Positions 1 through 9,556 of a DNA stretch of 64,000 nucleotides are shown piece after piece. The notes beneath the pieces are model-generated. The model searched no databases, had not been told where the DNA came from, and was given only the letters and a program-made list of their open reading frames with translations. Within the stretch, counting starts at the first letter, position 1, and each line of letters starts with the position of its first letter. The stretch covers positions 1,975,501-2,039,500 of the forward strand of contig NZ_CP018846.1 of assembly GCF_002025705.1 (NCBI RefSeq), written 5' to 3'. The position numbers and the translations under genes were made by a program. This stretch comes from Pseudomonas putida. GTDB lineage: Bacteria; Pseudomonadota; Gammaproteobacteria; Pseudomonadales; Pseudomonadaceae.

Positions 1-618
<618 letters not shown>

Positions 619-622
<4 letters not shown>

Positions 623-1632
623 GGGCGCCCCCGTCGGCTGACCAGGATCAAGGCAAATACGGGCGCGCCGAGCAGCGCGGTGACCACGCCCACCGGGATC
701 ACCTGGCCGGGGATCAACGTGCGCGAGAGGATATCGGCGGCAATCAGGAACAACGCCCCGCCAAGGGCGCTGGCCGGCAGCAAGCGGCTATGGCCCGGGC
801 CGAGCAGCAGGCGCAAGGCATGGGGAATGACCAGGCCGACGAAGCCAATGGCGCCGACAATGGACACCATCACCGCCGTCACCAGCGCCGCGCAGCTGAT
901 CAGCAGCAGCTGGCTGCGGCGCACGGCGATACCCAGCGACGCCGCAGAGTCGGCGCCGAAGGTAAAGGCATCCAGCGCCCGGCGGTGCCACAGGCACACC
1001 ACCAGCCCGAACAAGGCCACCGGTACGGCCAGCCACACCGACGGCCAGCGCACGCCGCTGAGGTTGCCCAACAGCCAGAACAGGATGCCCCGGGCCTGCT
1101 CGGCGGTAGCCGACTTGGTGATGAGGAAGGCGGTGAGGGCGTTGAACAGCTGCGAGCCGGCGATACCGGCGAGGATCACCTGTGCATTGTTGCTGCCTGG
1201 CCCGGCGGCGCGGGCCAGCACCAGCACCAGGGCGAACGCTGCCAGGGCACCAATGAAGGCGCCGCCGGACATGCTCAGGGCGAAACTGCCCAGCCCCAGC
1301 AGGCCGACCAGCACCGCGCCGGTCGAGGCGCCTGCGGACAGGCCCAGCAGGTACGGTTCGGCCAGCGGGTTGCGCAACAGCGCCTGCAGGATCACCCCGC
1401 AGGTCGCAAGCCCCGCACCGCAGGCAGCGGCGACCAGCGAGCGAGTCAGGCGGTAGTTCCAGACGATGCCGGCATCGATCGGGTCGACCGGGTAGCCGGC
1501 CTGCCACAGGTGGTTGGCCAGCACCTGGCAGACCACGCTCGGCGACAGGTTGGTCTCGCCGATGGCGGTGCCGGCCAGCACGGCCGCGAGCAGGGCCAGC
1601 AGGGCCAGGGCGCTGTAGGGCAGGGCTCTCAT
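619..1632 (-). CDS. btuC: BtuC-like FecCD-family permease
   Basis: This 337-residue polytopic inner-membrane protein is normal in length for FecCD permeases. It opens with a hydrophobic segment (MRALPYSALALLALLAAVLA) and carries the family's conserved stretches, including LLRNPLAEPYLLGLSAGAS and the late GAIGFVGLVIPHALRLL. The ATG at 1632 shares a base with the TGA of the binding-protein gene (TGATG), and its stop overlaps the ATPase start, so binding protein, permease and ATPase form one tightly coupled operon. A longer reading frame exists upstream but lies inside the binding-protein gene and was not used. The substrate is inferred as cobalamin from the riboswitch. Confidence 0.88.
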
Positions 1633-2642
1633 CACTGCGCCGCGTGACCGCTGGCGAAGGCCGCAGACAGGGTCTGCAGGCCACGGAACAGGCGGATGCC
1701 GGCCTGCATGGCGTCGGCGTCGAGGATGATGATGCGGTTGTGTTTCACCGCGTCCATGTTTTTCGTCACCGGGTCGCTGTGGAGGAATTCGAGCTTCTTC
1801 TGGTAGTCGTCGGCGGGGAAACGACGGCGGTCCATGCGCGCGATGATCAGCCAGGTCGGGTTGGCCTTGGCCAGGGTTTCCCAGCCTACGGTCGGCCACT
1901 CCTCGGTGGACTCGACCACGTTGCGCACGCCCAGGGTGCGCAACATGAAGTCGGCCACGCCTTGGCGGCCGGCAACGTAGGGGTCGATGTCGAGGTTGGC
2001 GCTGGAGAACCAGAACAGTGCCGAGGTGTTGGCCAGGTCCTTGCCGCTCAGTTGCTGTTTCGCGCTGTCCAGGCGTGCCTTGAGGTCGGCATTGAGTGCG
2101 GCGCCGCGCTCCTGTACGTCGAAAATCTCGGCCAACTGGCTGACACTGTCGTAGATGCTCTCGACTTTGAACGCCTGCAGGCGGGTGCCGTCGGCGCCGA
2201 CCAGGTTGTCCTTGCCTTCGCAGTCCGAGGGCAGCAGGTATGTCGGGATCTTCAGCTCGCTGAACTGTTCACGGGTAGCGACTGCGCCCTGGGCACCGAC
2301 CATCCACTCGAACTGCACCGCTACCAGTTGCGGGCGCTTGCCGACCACGGCCTCGAAGCTGGGTTCGTTGTCGGCCAGGCGCGGTACCTTGTCGTTGAGT
2401 GCCTTGAACTCGGGCAGCACGTTGTTGAACCACAGCGAGGTGCCGGCCAGCTTGTCGCCCAGGCCCAGGGCGTAGAGCATTTCGGTGCCGGCCTGGCCGA
2501 TGGTGACCGCGCGCTGGGGCGCCTGGGCAAAGGTCTGTGGTGCGCCGCAGTTGTTGATGGTCAGCGGGTAGTGGGTGGCGGCGGCCTGGGCCAGGCCGGT
2601 GAGGCTAAGGCCGGCGAGCAAGGCGGTGATACGGGGCAGCAT
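1632..2642 (-). CDS. btuF: BtuF-like periplasmic cobalamin-binding protein
   Basis: This 336-residue periplasmic solute-binding protein of the helical-backbone (Fe3+/B12) class has a signal peptide (MLPRITALLAGLSLTGLAQA, cleavage near AQA). The N-terminal lobe has the typical 'RAVTIGQAGTEMLYALGLGDKLAGTS' type motif. The ATG at 2642 is preceded by GGAGA about 8 bases upstream, which supports this start over longer in-frame options. It is the first gene after the riboswitch at 2763-2935 and is followed directly by permease and ATPase. It would deliver corrinoid from the outer-membrane receptor to the BtuCD complex. The ligand is inferred; a cobinamide or cobalt-chelate ligand is possible. Confidence 0.85.
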   Translation of the reverse strand: MLPRITALLAGLSLTGLAQAAATHYPLTINNCGAPQTFAQAPQRAVTIGQAGTEMLYALGLGDKLAGTSLWFNNVLPEFKALNDKVPRLADNEPSFEAVVGKRPQLVAVQFEWMVGAQGAVATREQFSELKIPTYLLPSDCEGKDNLVGADGTRLQAFKVESIYDSVSQLAEIFDVQERGAALNADLKARLDSAKQQLSGKDLANTSALFWFSSANLDIDPYVAGRQGVADFMLRTLGVRNVVESTEEWPTVGWETLAKANPTWLIIARMDRRRFPADDYQKKLEFLHSDPVTKNMDAVKHNRIIILDADAMQAGIRLFRGLQTLSAAFASGHAAQ

Positions 2643-2762
2643 GCTGGGCGATCTCCTGTCGGACAGTTCTGGTGAGGAACGCACGGACAGGCATCGCCGA
2701 GCCCCTGCAGGCGCAGAGGCAACACGGATGGCCATCCCGGACACCCCGCCGGTTGGTGAATG

Positions 2763-2935
2763 TTCGCCGGCAGGTCTCCTGACTGGTGCGTCGTCGCCCG
2801 GCTCCGGCCTTCCCGGATCGGTTGATCCAGTGGCATCGATGGAGCAGGCTCGGCACTTACAGTTGCGGGGGCAGTTCCGTTTGGCACGCCTGGGGCGGGC
2901 CCGGGATTCCCTATTGATTCCGTGGTGGAAACCGG
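2763..2935 (-). promoter_or_regulatory. Cobalamin riboswitch (first copy), leader of the btuFCD-like operon
   Basis: Read on the minus strand this leader contains the hallmark blocks of an adenosylcobalamin riboswitch in the right order: GGGAATCCCGG, then CTGCCCCCGCAACTGTAAG, then GCCACTGG, then GGGAAGGC, and finally the B12 box AGTCAGGAGACCTGCC about 120 bases before the btuF start. It explains nearly all of the 337-base gap between btuF and the DUF1624 gene. Such elements usually shut down B12 transport genes when adenosylcobalamin is plentiful. The mechanism here (translation or termination) was not resolved. Confidence 0.95.
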
Positions 2936-2979
2936 CGGGCCGCATGGTAGACCATCAGGCCGCCGGGCAAAAGGTCAAA

Positions 2980-4146
2980 TCAGAAGTACTTCAGCCAGCG
3001 GATGTCGCGCCGCCGCGCCTTGAGCCGGGCAAAACCGCGCACCGGCAGGTACAGCGCCGCCGCCAGCAGCAGCGCGGCCAGCCACACTGCGCCAATGCCG
3101 TCGAAGCCGAAGTAGTCACCGTGGTTAAGGCCGAGCAGTGCCACGCAGGCCAGGTACAGCAACTTGAGCACGTACAGGTGCAGCAGGTAGAAGAACATCG
3201 GTGCCGCGCCGAACACCGCCAGGGCGCTGACCCAACGGGCCAGCCCGGCGCGCTCGAAGGCGCGCAGCAACAGCAGGCCGCAGCCCAGGGTCAGGGCCAG
3301 GAACAGCAGTGAAGGCGGGTATTTTGTGATGTTGAAGAAGCTCATCAGCGTCTGGGTGACGGTCGGGTAGCCACTCCATGGCGCCTCGCCGTAGCCGTTG
3401 TAGATGCGCAGCACCATGAAGCCGAGCAGGGCGATGACGCCGGTGATCAGCAGCCGATGCTGACGCTCGCCGGCTTCGCTGCCACGCGCGAACCAGGGGC
3501 CGAGGCCGTAGCCCAGGGCAATCACGCCGATCCACGGCAGCACCGGGTAGGAGGTGCGCAGGCGCAGGTTGTCCGAGATCTCCAGCCAGCCCCGGTCATG
3601 CAGGATCGCCCACGGCGCATGCATGGCCGACTCAACGCCGAAGTGCAGGCCATCGAGCAGGTTGTGGCCGGCGATGATCAGCGCGCCCAGGGCAAGCAGG
3701 GCAGGGCGCGGCAGCCACACCAGCAGCGACAGGGCGATCATGCTTACGCCGATGGCCCAGATCACCTGCATGTAGACCACGCTCGGCGGCAGCTGGAAGG
3801 TCCAGGCGAAGTTGACCAGGGTGAATTCCAGCACCACCAGGAACAGCCCGCGCTTGAACAGGAACGCCGAGACATCGCTGCGGCCTTGATACTTCTCGCC
3901 ATACAGCCAGGCCGACAGGCCGGTGAGCAAGACGAATACCGGGGCGCACAGGTGGGCCAGGGTGCGGCTGGCGAACAGCGATGGGTCGGTGGCATCGATG
4001 GCCATCGGGTCACTGACCTGGCGGTGCAGGAAGAAGGTTTCCCGCACGTGGTCGAGGAGCATGAACAGGATCACCAGGCCGCGCAGGGCATCGATGCTCT
4101 GCAGGCGCTGGGTGAGCAGGGTGGGGGTAGCTGAGGCGCTGGTCAT
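2980..4146 (-). CDS. DUF1624 / heparan-alpha-glucosaminide N-acetyltransferase-like membrane protein
   Basis: This is a polytopic inner-membrane protein of about 388 residues. Its N-terminal motif RLQSIDALRGLVILFMLLDHVRE is typical of the DUF1624/acyltransferase-like family, in which a membrane-embedded His is thought to relay acyl groups; here the D-H of 'LLDHVRE' is present. Further hydrophobic stretches run through to the C-terminus, which ends in a basic tail. The ATG at 4146 was chosen; a TTG at 4176 is also in frame, and neither has a clear ribosome-binding site. The gene lies between two B12-riboswitch units on the same strand but has its own intergenic region with a REP pair upstream, so co-regulation is uncertain. 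The substrate is unknown. Confidence 0.75.
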   Translation of the reverse strand: MTSASATPTLLTQRLQSIDALRGLVILFMLLDHVRETFFLHRQVSDPMAIDATDPSLFASRTLAHLCAPVFVLLTGLSAWLYGEKYQGRSDVSAFLFKRGLFLVVLEFTLVNFAWTFQLPPSVVYMQVIWAIGVSMIALSLLVWLPRPALLALGALIIAGHNLLDGLHFGVESAMHAPWAILHDRGWLEISDNLRLRTSYPVLPWIGVIALGYGLGPWFARGSEAGERQHRLLITGVIALLGFMVLRIYNGYGEAPWSGYPTVTQTLMSFFNITKYPPSLLFLALTLGCGLLLLRAFERAGLARWVSALAVFGAAPMFFYLLHLYVLKLLYLACVALLGLNHGDYFGFDGIGAVWLAALLLAAALYLPVRGFARLKARRRDIRWLKYF

Positions 4147-4237
4147 GGAGGGGTCGCAGGCAGGAATGAATGTCAAATGAAACGTTATCTTATAACTATT
4201 TCATTTAAGGTTGATAGCTGTTTTTGTGTTGCCTGTG

Positions 4238-4380
4238 CTGGCCTCTTCGCGGGCAAGCCCGCTCCCACAGGTTCACCACCATTTCCGAGTGAATGGCCTC
4301 CTGTGGTTCCCACAGGTTCATCACAATTGCTCAGAGGATGGTATTCCTGTGGGAGCGGGCTTGCCCGCGAAGAGGCCAGT
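4238..4380. repeat. Paired inverted REP elements (P. putida type)
   Basis: Two head-to-head copies of the REP core (ggcctcttcgcgggcaagcc and its complement) with 'cccgctcccacagg' tails flank about 75 bases of unique sequence. They lie between the DUF1624 gene and the 3' end of the receptor gene, where they may act as a transcriptional or mRNA-stability boundary. Confidence 0.9.
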
Positions 4381-4394
4381 ACCGGCGACTCAGA

Positions 4395-6512
4395 TCAGAA
4401 GGTGTAATCCACGGTGGCAAAATACGACCGCGGTGCGCCCATCACCCACTGCTCGCCACTGAACACCGAGGCCACATACTCCCGGTCGAACAGGTTGTTC
4501 ACCTGCAACCCCAGGCGCACATCCGGCAGCACCTGCCAGCCGATGTTCGCATCGACCACGGTATACCCCGGCGCACTCTGGCTATTGGCCGTGTCGGCAT
4601 AACGCTCATCCACATACCGCGCGCCAATCCCGGCTTCCACCTGCTGGCCAAAACCCTTGCTCAGCCACAGGTTGGCCGTGCGTCGCGGCACATTGGCCGG
4701 CCGGTTGCCAGCGCGGTCCTGGGCCACACCATCGACCACCTCGTCGAAATCATCGAACTTGGCCCGCACCAGCGAGGCATTGGCCGACACCTGCCACTGC
4801 TGCCCCAAGGCCAGTTCCAGCGACGCCTCCAGACCATCGGAGGTCTGTTGCCCGGCCTGCTGCGCCTCGTGGGTGATCGGGTCATCCACCAGCAGCTTGT
4901 TCTTGACGATATGGAACGCCGCCAGCGTCCACTCGCCACGGCCCTCCCAGAAGCGCTGCTTGAGGCCCAACTCGGTCTGCTTCGCCTCGGTCAGGTCGTA
5001 GTGCATCTGCGTCGGGCTGAGGCTGACCAGGTTGTCCACGCCGTCCTCGCTGGTGGAGTACTGGCCATACAGCGACAGGTTGTCGGTGACCGCAAACACC
5101 AACCCTGCGCGCCAGTTGCCGCCCTGCAGGCTGCGGTCGCTGCGGCTGCCGTCGATAAGGTTGTCGCGGTCGATATGGTTCTGGTCACGGCGCACGCCGG
5201 TCACCAGCGACAGGCGCTCGCTGAGCTGCAGGCGGTTCTCGGCGAACAGGGCGAAGGTGTGGGTGGTGGACAGCGTCTGCGGGCGGGTTGGCGAGTCGCT
5301 GTGGAACCAGCCCGGGGTCGGCTGCCACGGGTCGATGTAGTCGCCACCCACATCGTTGTAAGGGCGGTTGCTGTCGACGTTGAAGCGCACCTTGTTGTAC
5401 TCGACCCCAACCAGCGTCTTGCTCGCCAGCCCGAACAGGCTGTGGTCGAAGGTGAAGGTCTGGCGGTCGCCGATCTGCTCCTGGTTGTGCTTGATCTCCA
5501 GGTAGCTCTGGCGCTCCAGCTGCTGGCGATCGTCGTCCCAGCTGTAGTTTTCGGCATTGCGCCAGTGGCGGCGGCTCTTGATGTAGTACAGCTGGTTGCT
5601 GGCGCTGATGTGGTCGTTGAGCGTCCAGTCGGTGGTGAAGCGGGTCCACTCGTCGTGGTAGCGCTGCACGTCGTTCTGGATGTTGTAGTTCTTCTTGCGC
5701 AGGCTGCTGCGGTACTGGCCGTCGATCAGCGGCGTGCCGTAGTAGTTGGCCGGCTGGGCGTCGCCGCGTTCGTGGGCCAGGGTGAAACTGAGGTCGTCAC
5801 TGGCATCGAAGCGCAGCGCGGCACTGAGCGCCAGGCTGCGTGAGTCGGTGCGATCCACCCAGCCGTTGCCGGCCTGCTGGTTCAGGGTCAGGCGGTAGCT
5901 CAGGCGTTCGCTGAGGCTGCCGCCGCTGTCCAGCCCCAACTGCTGGCGGTCCCAGGAACCGTAGCCCAGGCGCAGGCGGTTGTGGATGTCGCCAACGAAC
6001 GGTTTCTTCGGGATCACGTTGATCACTGCGCCAGTGGCGCCTTCGCCATACAGTACCGAAGCAGGGCCGCGGATCACGTCGATCTGTTCGACCATCCACG
6101 GGTCGACCGGGAACGTCTGGGTGCCGGCCCCGGTGTACAGGCGCGCGCCGTCGAACAGGGTCATCACCGAGCCGTGGCCGGTGAAGCCGCGTGCCGACAG
6201 GCCAGTGCCGCCATCGCCCGGGTTGCCGATGAAGGTGATGCCGGGTGAGCGAGTCACGGCGTCCTGCACGGTGAGGTTATTGCGTTGCTCGATCTGTTCG
6301 GCAGTGATGCTGCTGGTGCTGGCCGGGGTTTCAAGGGCGCTGAGGTTCAGCCGTGAACCGGCCTCGGTCGGCGTGGCCAGGTCGACCTGCTGTGGGTCAC
6401 GGGTATCGGTGATGGCCGTGGAGGGGAGGTTCAGCACAGGTTCGTCGGCCAGGGCTGGCAGGGTAACGGCCAGGCAGGCCGCCAGAGGGTGAAGCTTGAT
6501 GAATCGGGACAT
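4395..6512 (-). CDS. TonB-dependent outer-membrane receptor under B12 riboswitch control
   Basis: This 705-residue TonB-dependent transporter has a signal peptide (MSRFIKLHPLAACLAVTLPALA), a plug domain (roughly residues 50-160: ITAEQIEQRNNLTVQDAVTR, then VEQIDVIRGPASVLYGEGA) and a long beta-barrel ending in a C-terminal phenylalanine (YFATVDYTF), as barrel-assembly substrates do. Plug and barrel resemble the siderophore-receptor class, and it is longer than classical BtuB (about 600 residues). Its leader is a cobalamin riboswitch, so cobalamin or another corrinoid is the most likely cargo. The start at 6512 gives the first plausible signal peptide; its ribosome-binding site is weak. A ferric-siderophore ligand remains the alternative. 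Confidence 0.88.
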   Translation of the reverse strand: MSRFIKLHPLAACLAVTLPALADEPVLNLPSTAITDTRDPQQVDLATPTEAGSRLNLSALETPASTSSITAEQIEQRNNLTVQDAVTRSPGITFIGNPGDGGTGLSARGFTGHGSVMTLFDGARLYTGAGTQTFPVDPWMVEQIDVIRGPASVLYGEGATGAVINVIPKKPFVGDIHNRLRLGYGSWDRQQLGLDSGGSLSERLSYRLTLNQQAGNGWVDRTDSRSLALSAALRFDASDDLSFTLAHERGDAQPANYYGTPLIDGQYRSSLRKKNYNIQNDVQRYHDEWTRFTTDWTLNDHISASNQLYYIKSRRHWRNAENYSWDDDRQQLERQSYLEIKHNQEQIGDRQTFTFDHSLFGLASKTLVGVEYNKVRFNVDSNRPYNDVGGDYIDPWQPTPGWFHSDSPTRPQTLSTTHTFALFAENRLQLSERLSLVTGVRRDQNHIDRDNLIDGSRSDRSLQGGNWRAGLVFAVTDNLSLYGQYSTSEDGVDNLVSLSPTQMHYDLTEAKQTELGLKQRFWEGRGEWTLAAFHIVKNKLLVDDPITHEAQQAGQQTSDGLEASLELALGQQWQVSANASLVRAKFDDFDEVVDGVAQDRAGNRPANVPRRTANLWLSKGFGQQVEAGIGARYVDERYADTANSQSAPGYTVVDANIGWQVLPDVRLGLQVNNLFDREYVASVFSGEQWVMGAPRSYFATVDYTF

Positions 6513-6636
6513 GTCGTTCCACTGCTGCAGGAATGAATGGATCCCGGTGGAAAACACGCAAAGGCACACCACGCATGCAGGTGCGCACGCGGATACCGGC
6601 CTGCGCCCGCCCACCGCGGGTTGCCAAGTGGCGCTT

Positions 6637-6820
6637 CAGGCCGGTCTCCGGGCTTGCGAGGGTCGTGAGGCCTTCACCTTCCCATGCTGGCGCACAGTGG
6701 TGTGTCGAAGGCATCGCTCGCTTACCGTTGCGGGGGCAGCGCCGGACTTGTCGTGGACCACGACGCACCGGCTTCCCGTTTCACCCTGCGCTCGGCGGCG
6801 CAGGACACCTGAAACTGGCG
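6637..6820 (-). promoter_or_regulatory. Cobalamin riboswitch (second copy), leader of the TonB receptor
   Basis: On the minus strand the gap upstream of the receptor reads GTGAAACGGGAAGCCGGTG, GCTGCCCCCGCAACGGTAAG, CCACTG, GGGAAGGTGAAGG and a B12 box AAGCCCGGAGACCGGCC, in canonical order. The B12 box ends about 125 bases before the receptor start. It accounts for most of the 349-base gap between the receptor and the GNAT gene. Its sequence differs clearly from the copy at 2763-2935 outside the conserved blocks, so the two are not a recent duplication. Confidence 0.95.
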
Positions 6821-6861
6821 CGCATCTGACCATCGAATGGCCAGCACGTCAAATGCGCGTG

Positions 6862-7431
6862 CTAGCGCCCGCGGCGGCGCGACACCCTTGCCTCGATGTT
6901 CTTGCGCCCGATCAGCAGTGCTGGCTTCTCCACCACAGGCTCATCGGCCAGCCACTTGTACATCACCAGGCAGTCGACCAGCCCCAGGCGGGCATGGCGA
7001 TAAGCTTTGGGCAGGCGGCCAACGGTCTCGAAGCCCAGCTTGGTCCACAGCGCCACAGCCACTTCGTTGCTCGCCACCACCGAATTGAACTGCAACGCCA
7101 GGAAGCCCTCCTGGCGCGCCAGCTTCTGCGAGTGCTCGCACATCAGCCGGGCCACGCCACGGCCACGGGCGCCCTCGCAGACCATGTAGCCGCAGTTGCC
7201 GACATGCGCGCCAGGGCCTGCGGCATTGGCCTTGAGGTAGTAGGAGCCGAGCAGTTCGCCATCCTCTTCGGCCACCAGTGTGCGCAGCGGCAGTTGCAGC
7301 CACAGCTGGCGTGCCTGCTCGATGGTCAGTGCGGGGTCGAAGGCGTAGGTCTCACGGGCCTGGACGATGCCTTGGAAGGTCGGCCAGAAACGCTCGAAGT
7401 CGTCGGGCGTCATGGGGCGGATGTGGATCAT
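6862..7431 (-). CDS. GNAT-family N-acetyltransferase
   Basis: This 189-residue cytoplasmic acetyltransferase starts MIHIRPMTPDDFERFW, as GNAT enzymes often do, and has the acetyl-CoA loop in 'CEGARGRGVARLMCEHS' (R/QxxGxG/A type) and the late SNEVAVALWTKLGFETVGRLP motif that closes the fold. The ATG at 7431 has AGGAA about 7 bases upstream. It sits just upstream of the B12-regulated receptor on the same strand but is separated from it by the riboswitch leader, so it is probably not part of that regulon. The substrate cannot be told from sequence. Confidence 0.85.
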   Translation of the reverse strand: MIHIRPMTPDDFERFWPTFQGIVQARETYAFDPALTIEQARQLWLQLPLRTLVAEEDGELLGSYYLKANAAGPGAHVGNCGYMVCEGARGRGVARLMCEHSQKLARQEGFLALQFNSVVASNEVAVALWTKLGFETVGRLPKAYRHARLGLVDCLVMYKWLADEPVVEKPALLIGRKNIEARVSRRRGR

Positions 7432-7509
7432 GGCGGTTCCTGCAATGGCTAGGCCGCCAAGTCTGGGTGGCGCGGCGCCGTCGCGCAAGGGCGGCGACGC
7501 CGTTTGGCT

Positions 7510-7854
7510 TCAGCCGTTGGCCTTGCCCACCGCGTCCATGGCGCGCGCCGAGTAGACCAGCGCGGCCCCGGCATTCATCGCCACGGCCACACCCAGGGCC
7601 TCGGCGATTTCCTCGCGGGTGGCGCCGTGCTTGACGGCTTGTTGCGAGTGCACGGCGATGCAGCCGTCGCAACGGGTTGTGACGGCCACGGCCAGGGAGA
7701 TCAGTTCGCGGGTCTTGGCGTCCAGGTGGTTGGTCTTGGCACCCGCACCGCTGGCGGTCATGTAGCCGGCGACGGTGTCGGGGGACAATTGCTTGAGATC
7801 GCCGATGCCGGCCATCAACTGCTTACGGTAGGCGTCCCAGTCCATCATGCTCAT
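7510..7854 (-). CDS. Carboxymuconolactone decarboxylase / AhpD-like protein
   Basis: This 114-residue protein of the CMD/AhpD fold has the signature 'TRCDGCIAVHSQQAVKHGATREEIAEAL', with the redox pair Cys-x2-Cys followed two residues later by His, as in alkylhydroperoxidase AhpD. It is therefore more likely a small peroxidase or disulfide redox protein than a true decarboxylase. The ATG at 7854 follows AAGGTG by about 7 bases; an in-frame GTG at 7863 lies inside that site. The next gene downstream is the GNAT gene, about 80 bases away on the same strand. Confidence 0.85.
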   Translation of the reverse strand: MSMMDWDAYRKQLMAGIGDLKQLSPDTVAGYMTASGAGAKTNHLDAKTRELISLAVAVTTRCDGCIAVHSQQAVKHGATREEIAEALGVAVAMNAGAALVYSARAMDAVGKANG

Positions 7855-7947
7855 CGTCTTCACCTTGGCAAGGTTGCGGGAGGAGCTTTCAGGCTAGTCG
7901 AATTTGCGCCTGTCGCCGGTTGCCGGCGACAGGTTGCGCGAAGGGCA

Positions 7948-8847
7948 TCAGATGTAGACGAACACCAGTACCAGGGCGGCGACCACCAGCCACTTTTCCA
8001 GGTAGTAGCGCATGCGGTTGCGCTTCTTCAGCGCCTTGCCACGCTCGCGGATCTTGTAGATGCGCGTGAACAGGCGGTTGATGCCGCCGGTCTTGTCGCC
8101 CGCGTCGTTGGGCGCTGCTGCGGCGGCCATGACGTTGCGGCTGAACCAGCGGTTGAACGCGGTGGCCCAGCGGTATTTCAACGGGCGCTCGATGTCGCAG
8201 AACAGGATGATGCGGTTGTGCTCGGTGGTGTTGGCTGCGTAGTGGATGTAGGTCTCGTCGAAGACCACGCCCTCGCCATCGCGCCAGGAGTATTTCTCGC
8301 CGTCCACATCGATGTAGCAACCGTCATCGTTCGGCGTGTCCAGGCCCAGGTGGAAGCGGTACGAGCCGGCATACGGGTCACGGTGACGGACCAGCTTGGC
8401 CCCCGGTGGCAGGGTGGCGAACATCGCCGCCTTGACCGTGCCGATGCCTTGCAGCAGCTCGGTGGTGCGCGGGCACAGGGTCATCGCCGACGGGTGGCTT
8501 TCGCCGTACCATTTCAGGTAGAAACGCTTCCAGCCGGTCTTGAAGAACGAATTGAAACCGACGTCGTCATAATTGTCGGACTTCTTGATCTCGCCCACGT
8601 GCAGCAGCTGCTGGGCTTCGGCACGGATCTCCTGCCAGTTGTCCTTGAGCGGCTGCAGCTCCGGGAAGGCGTCCACCGGCAGGTAAGGCTTGGCCGGGTG
8701 CTTGGAGAACAGGTACAGGAAGCTGTTGACCGGGGCCAGGAAGCTGGAGTGGTCGCCCAGCTGACGGGTCAGCTTGTGGCGTACCCGACCGCGCAGGTGA
8801 ACATAGGCGATCGAGAGGACGAAGATCAGTACGAGTGCAATTTTCAT
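7948..8847 (-). CDS. lpxO: LpxO-like lipid A 2-hydroxylase (Fe2+/2-oxoglutarate dioxygenase)
   Basis: This 299-residue inner-membrane-anchored aspartyl/asparaginyl beta-hydroxylase-fold enzyme matches LpxO in length and layout: an N-terminal membrane helix (residues 1-17), a catalytic core with H155-x-D157 (HRDPYAGS), H202 (YIHYAANTTEH) and R212 for 2-oxoglutarate, and a basic region followed by a C-terminal membrane helix (KWLVVAALVLVFVYI). LpxO adds a 2-hydroxyl to an acyl chain of lipid A. Pseudomonads often have two lpxO paralogs and I cannot say which this is. It appears monocistronic. Confidence 0.88.
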   Translation of the reverse strand: MKIALVLIFVLSIAYVHLRGRVRHKLTRQLGDHSSFLAPVNSFLYLFSKHPAKPYLPVDAFPELQPLKDNWQEIRAEAQQLLHVGEIKKSDNYDDVGFNSFFKTGWKRFYLKWYGESHPSAMTLCPRTTELLQGIGTVKAAMFATLPPGAKLVRHRDPYAGSYRFHLGLDTPNDDGCYIDVDGEKYSWRDGEGVVFDETYIHYAANTTEHNRIILFCDIERPLKYRWATAFNRWFSRNVMAAAAAPNDAGDKTGGINRLFTRIYKIRERGKALKKRNRMRYYLEKWLVVAALVLVFVYI

Positions 8848-9004
8848 GGACGGTTACTTGTCGAAAAATGGCCATGCGCCATGGCATAAGCTCGCCAGCA
8901 TAAACAATCATGGGGGCAGTTTGTACTTATTGTTACGTTAATGCGGGTCGACATTGGTGTAAGGCGCGTAAGTGTGCGCAAACGTTTCACGTGATGGAGT
9001 TCAC

Positions 9005-9550
9005 ATGGTTCAGGACATTCGCCCGAGTGGCACCCCCTTCAAAAGGTTGTTCTTCGCCTTGCCTGTCAGCGATGCTCAGCGCCGTGCGATCAGCCAGTGG
9101 CGGCGCGGCCTGGACCTGCGCAGCGGCAAGCCGGTGCCCAGCGAAAACTTCCACCTGACCTTGCTGTTTCTGGGTGATGTGGACGCGGCCCAGGTGCCGG
9201 CGGTCTGCGCCGCAGTGGACAACCTGACGCGGCCAGACGCGCCTTTGCGGCTGTTGCTCGACCGGCTGAAAACCTGGCCGCGGGCCAGTGCCCTGGTGCT
9301 GGAAGCGCAAGAGACACCCGCCGCGCTGCGGCAGCTGGTCTACGCCCTGCAACAGGCCTTGCTGCCGATGGGCTTCGAGGCGCAAGCCCGCGAGTGCCGC
9401 CCGCACCTGACCCTGTCACGGGATTTTCGCGGGCAGACGCCTGAAGCCACAGTGGCGCCTGACTTCTTCGTGACGGCCCGGCACTTCGCGCTCTACGAGT
9501 CGCGCAAGGGCCGGTACTGGCCACTGGCGCAGTGGCCATTGACGGTGTGA
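9005..9550 (+). CDS. thpR: RNA 2',3'-cyclic phosphodiesterase (2H phosphoesterase, ThpR/LigT)
   Basis: This 181-residue cytoplasmic 2H-family phosphoesterase has both catalytic HxT motifs: H50-L-T-L and H134-L-T-L. This family opens 2',3'-cyclic phosphates on RNA ends and can ligate tRNA halves in vitro. The ATG at 9005 has GGAG about 7 bases upstream (gatggagttcac), which decides it over an in-frame ATG 33 bases earlier. It converges on the iron receptor gene at 9557. Confidence 0.9.
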   Translation: MVQDIRPSGTPFKRLFFALPVSDAQRRAISQWRRGLDLRSGKPVPSENFHLTLLFLGDVDAAQVPAVCAAVDNLTRPDAPLRLLLDRLKTWPRASALVLEAQETPAALRQLVYALQQALLPMGFEAQARECRPHLTLSRDFRGQTPEATVAPDFFVTARHFALYESRKGRYWPLAQWPLTV

Positions 9551-9556
9551 GAGGGG

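Noticed and set aside
4293..5843. A ~516-codon + strand frame opposite the TonB receptor
   Set aside because: Shadow of the receptor gene; it begins inside the REP pair and shows no protein motif.
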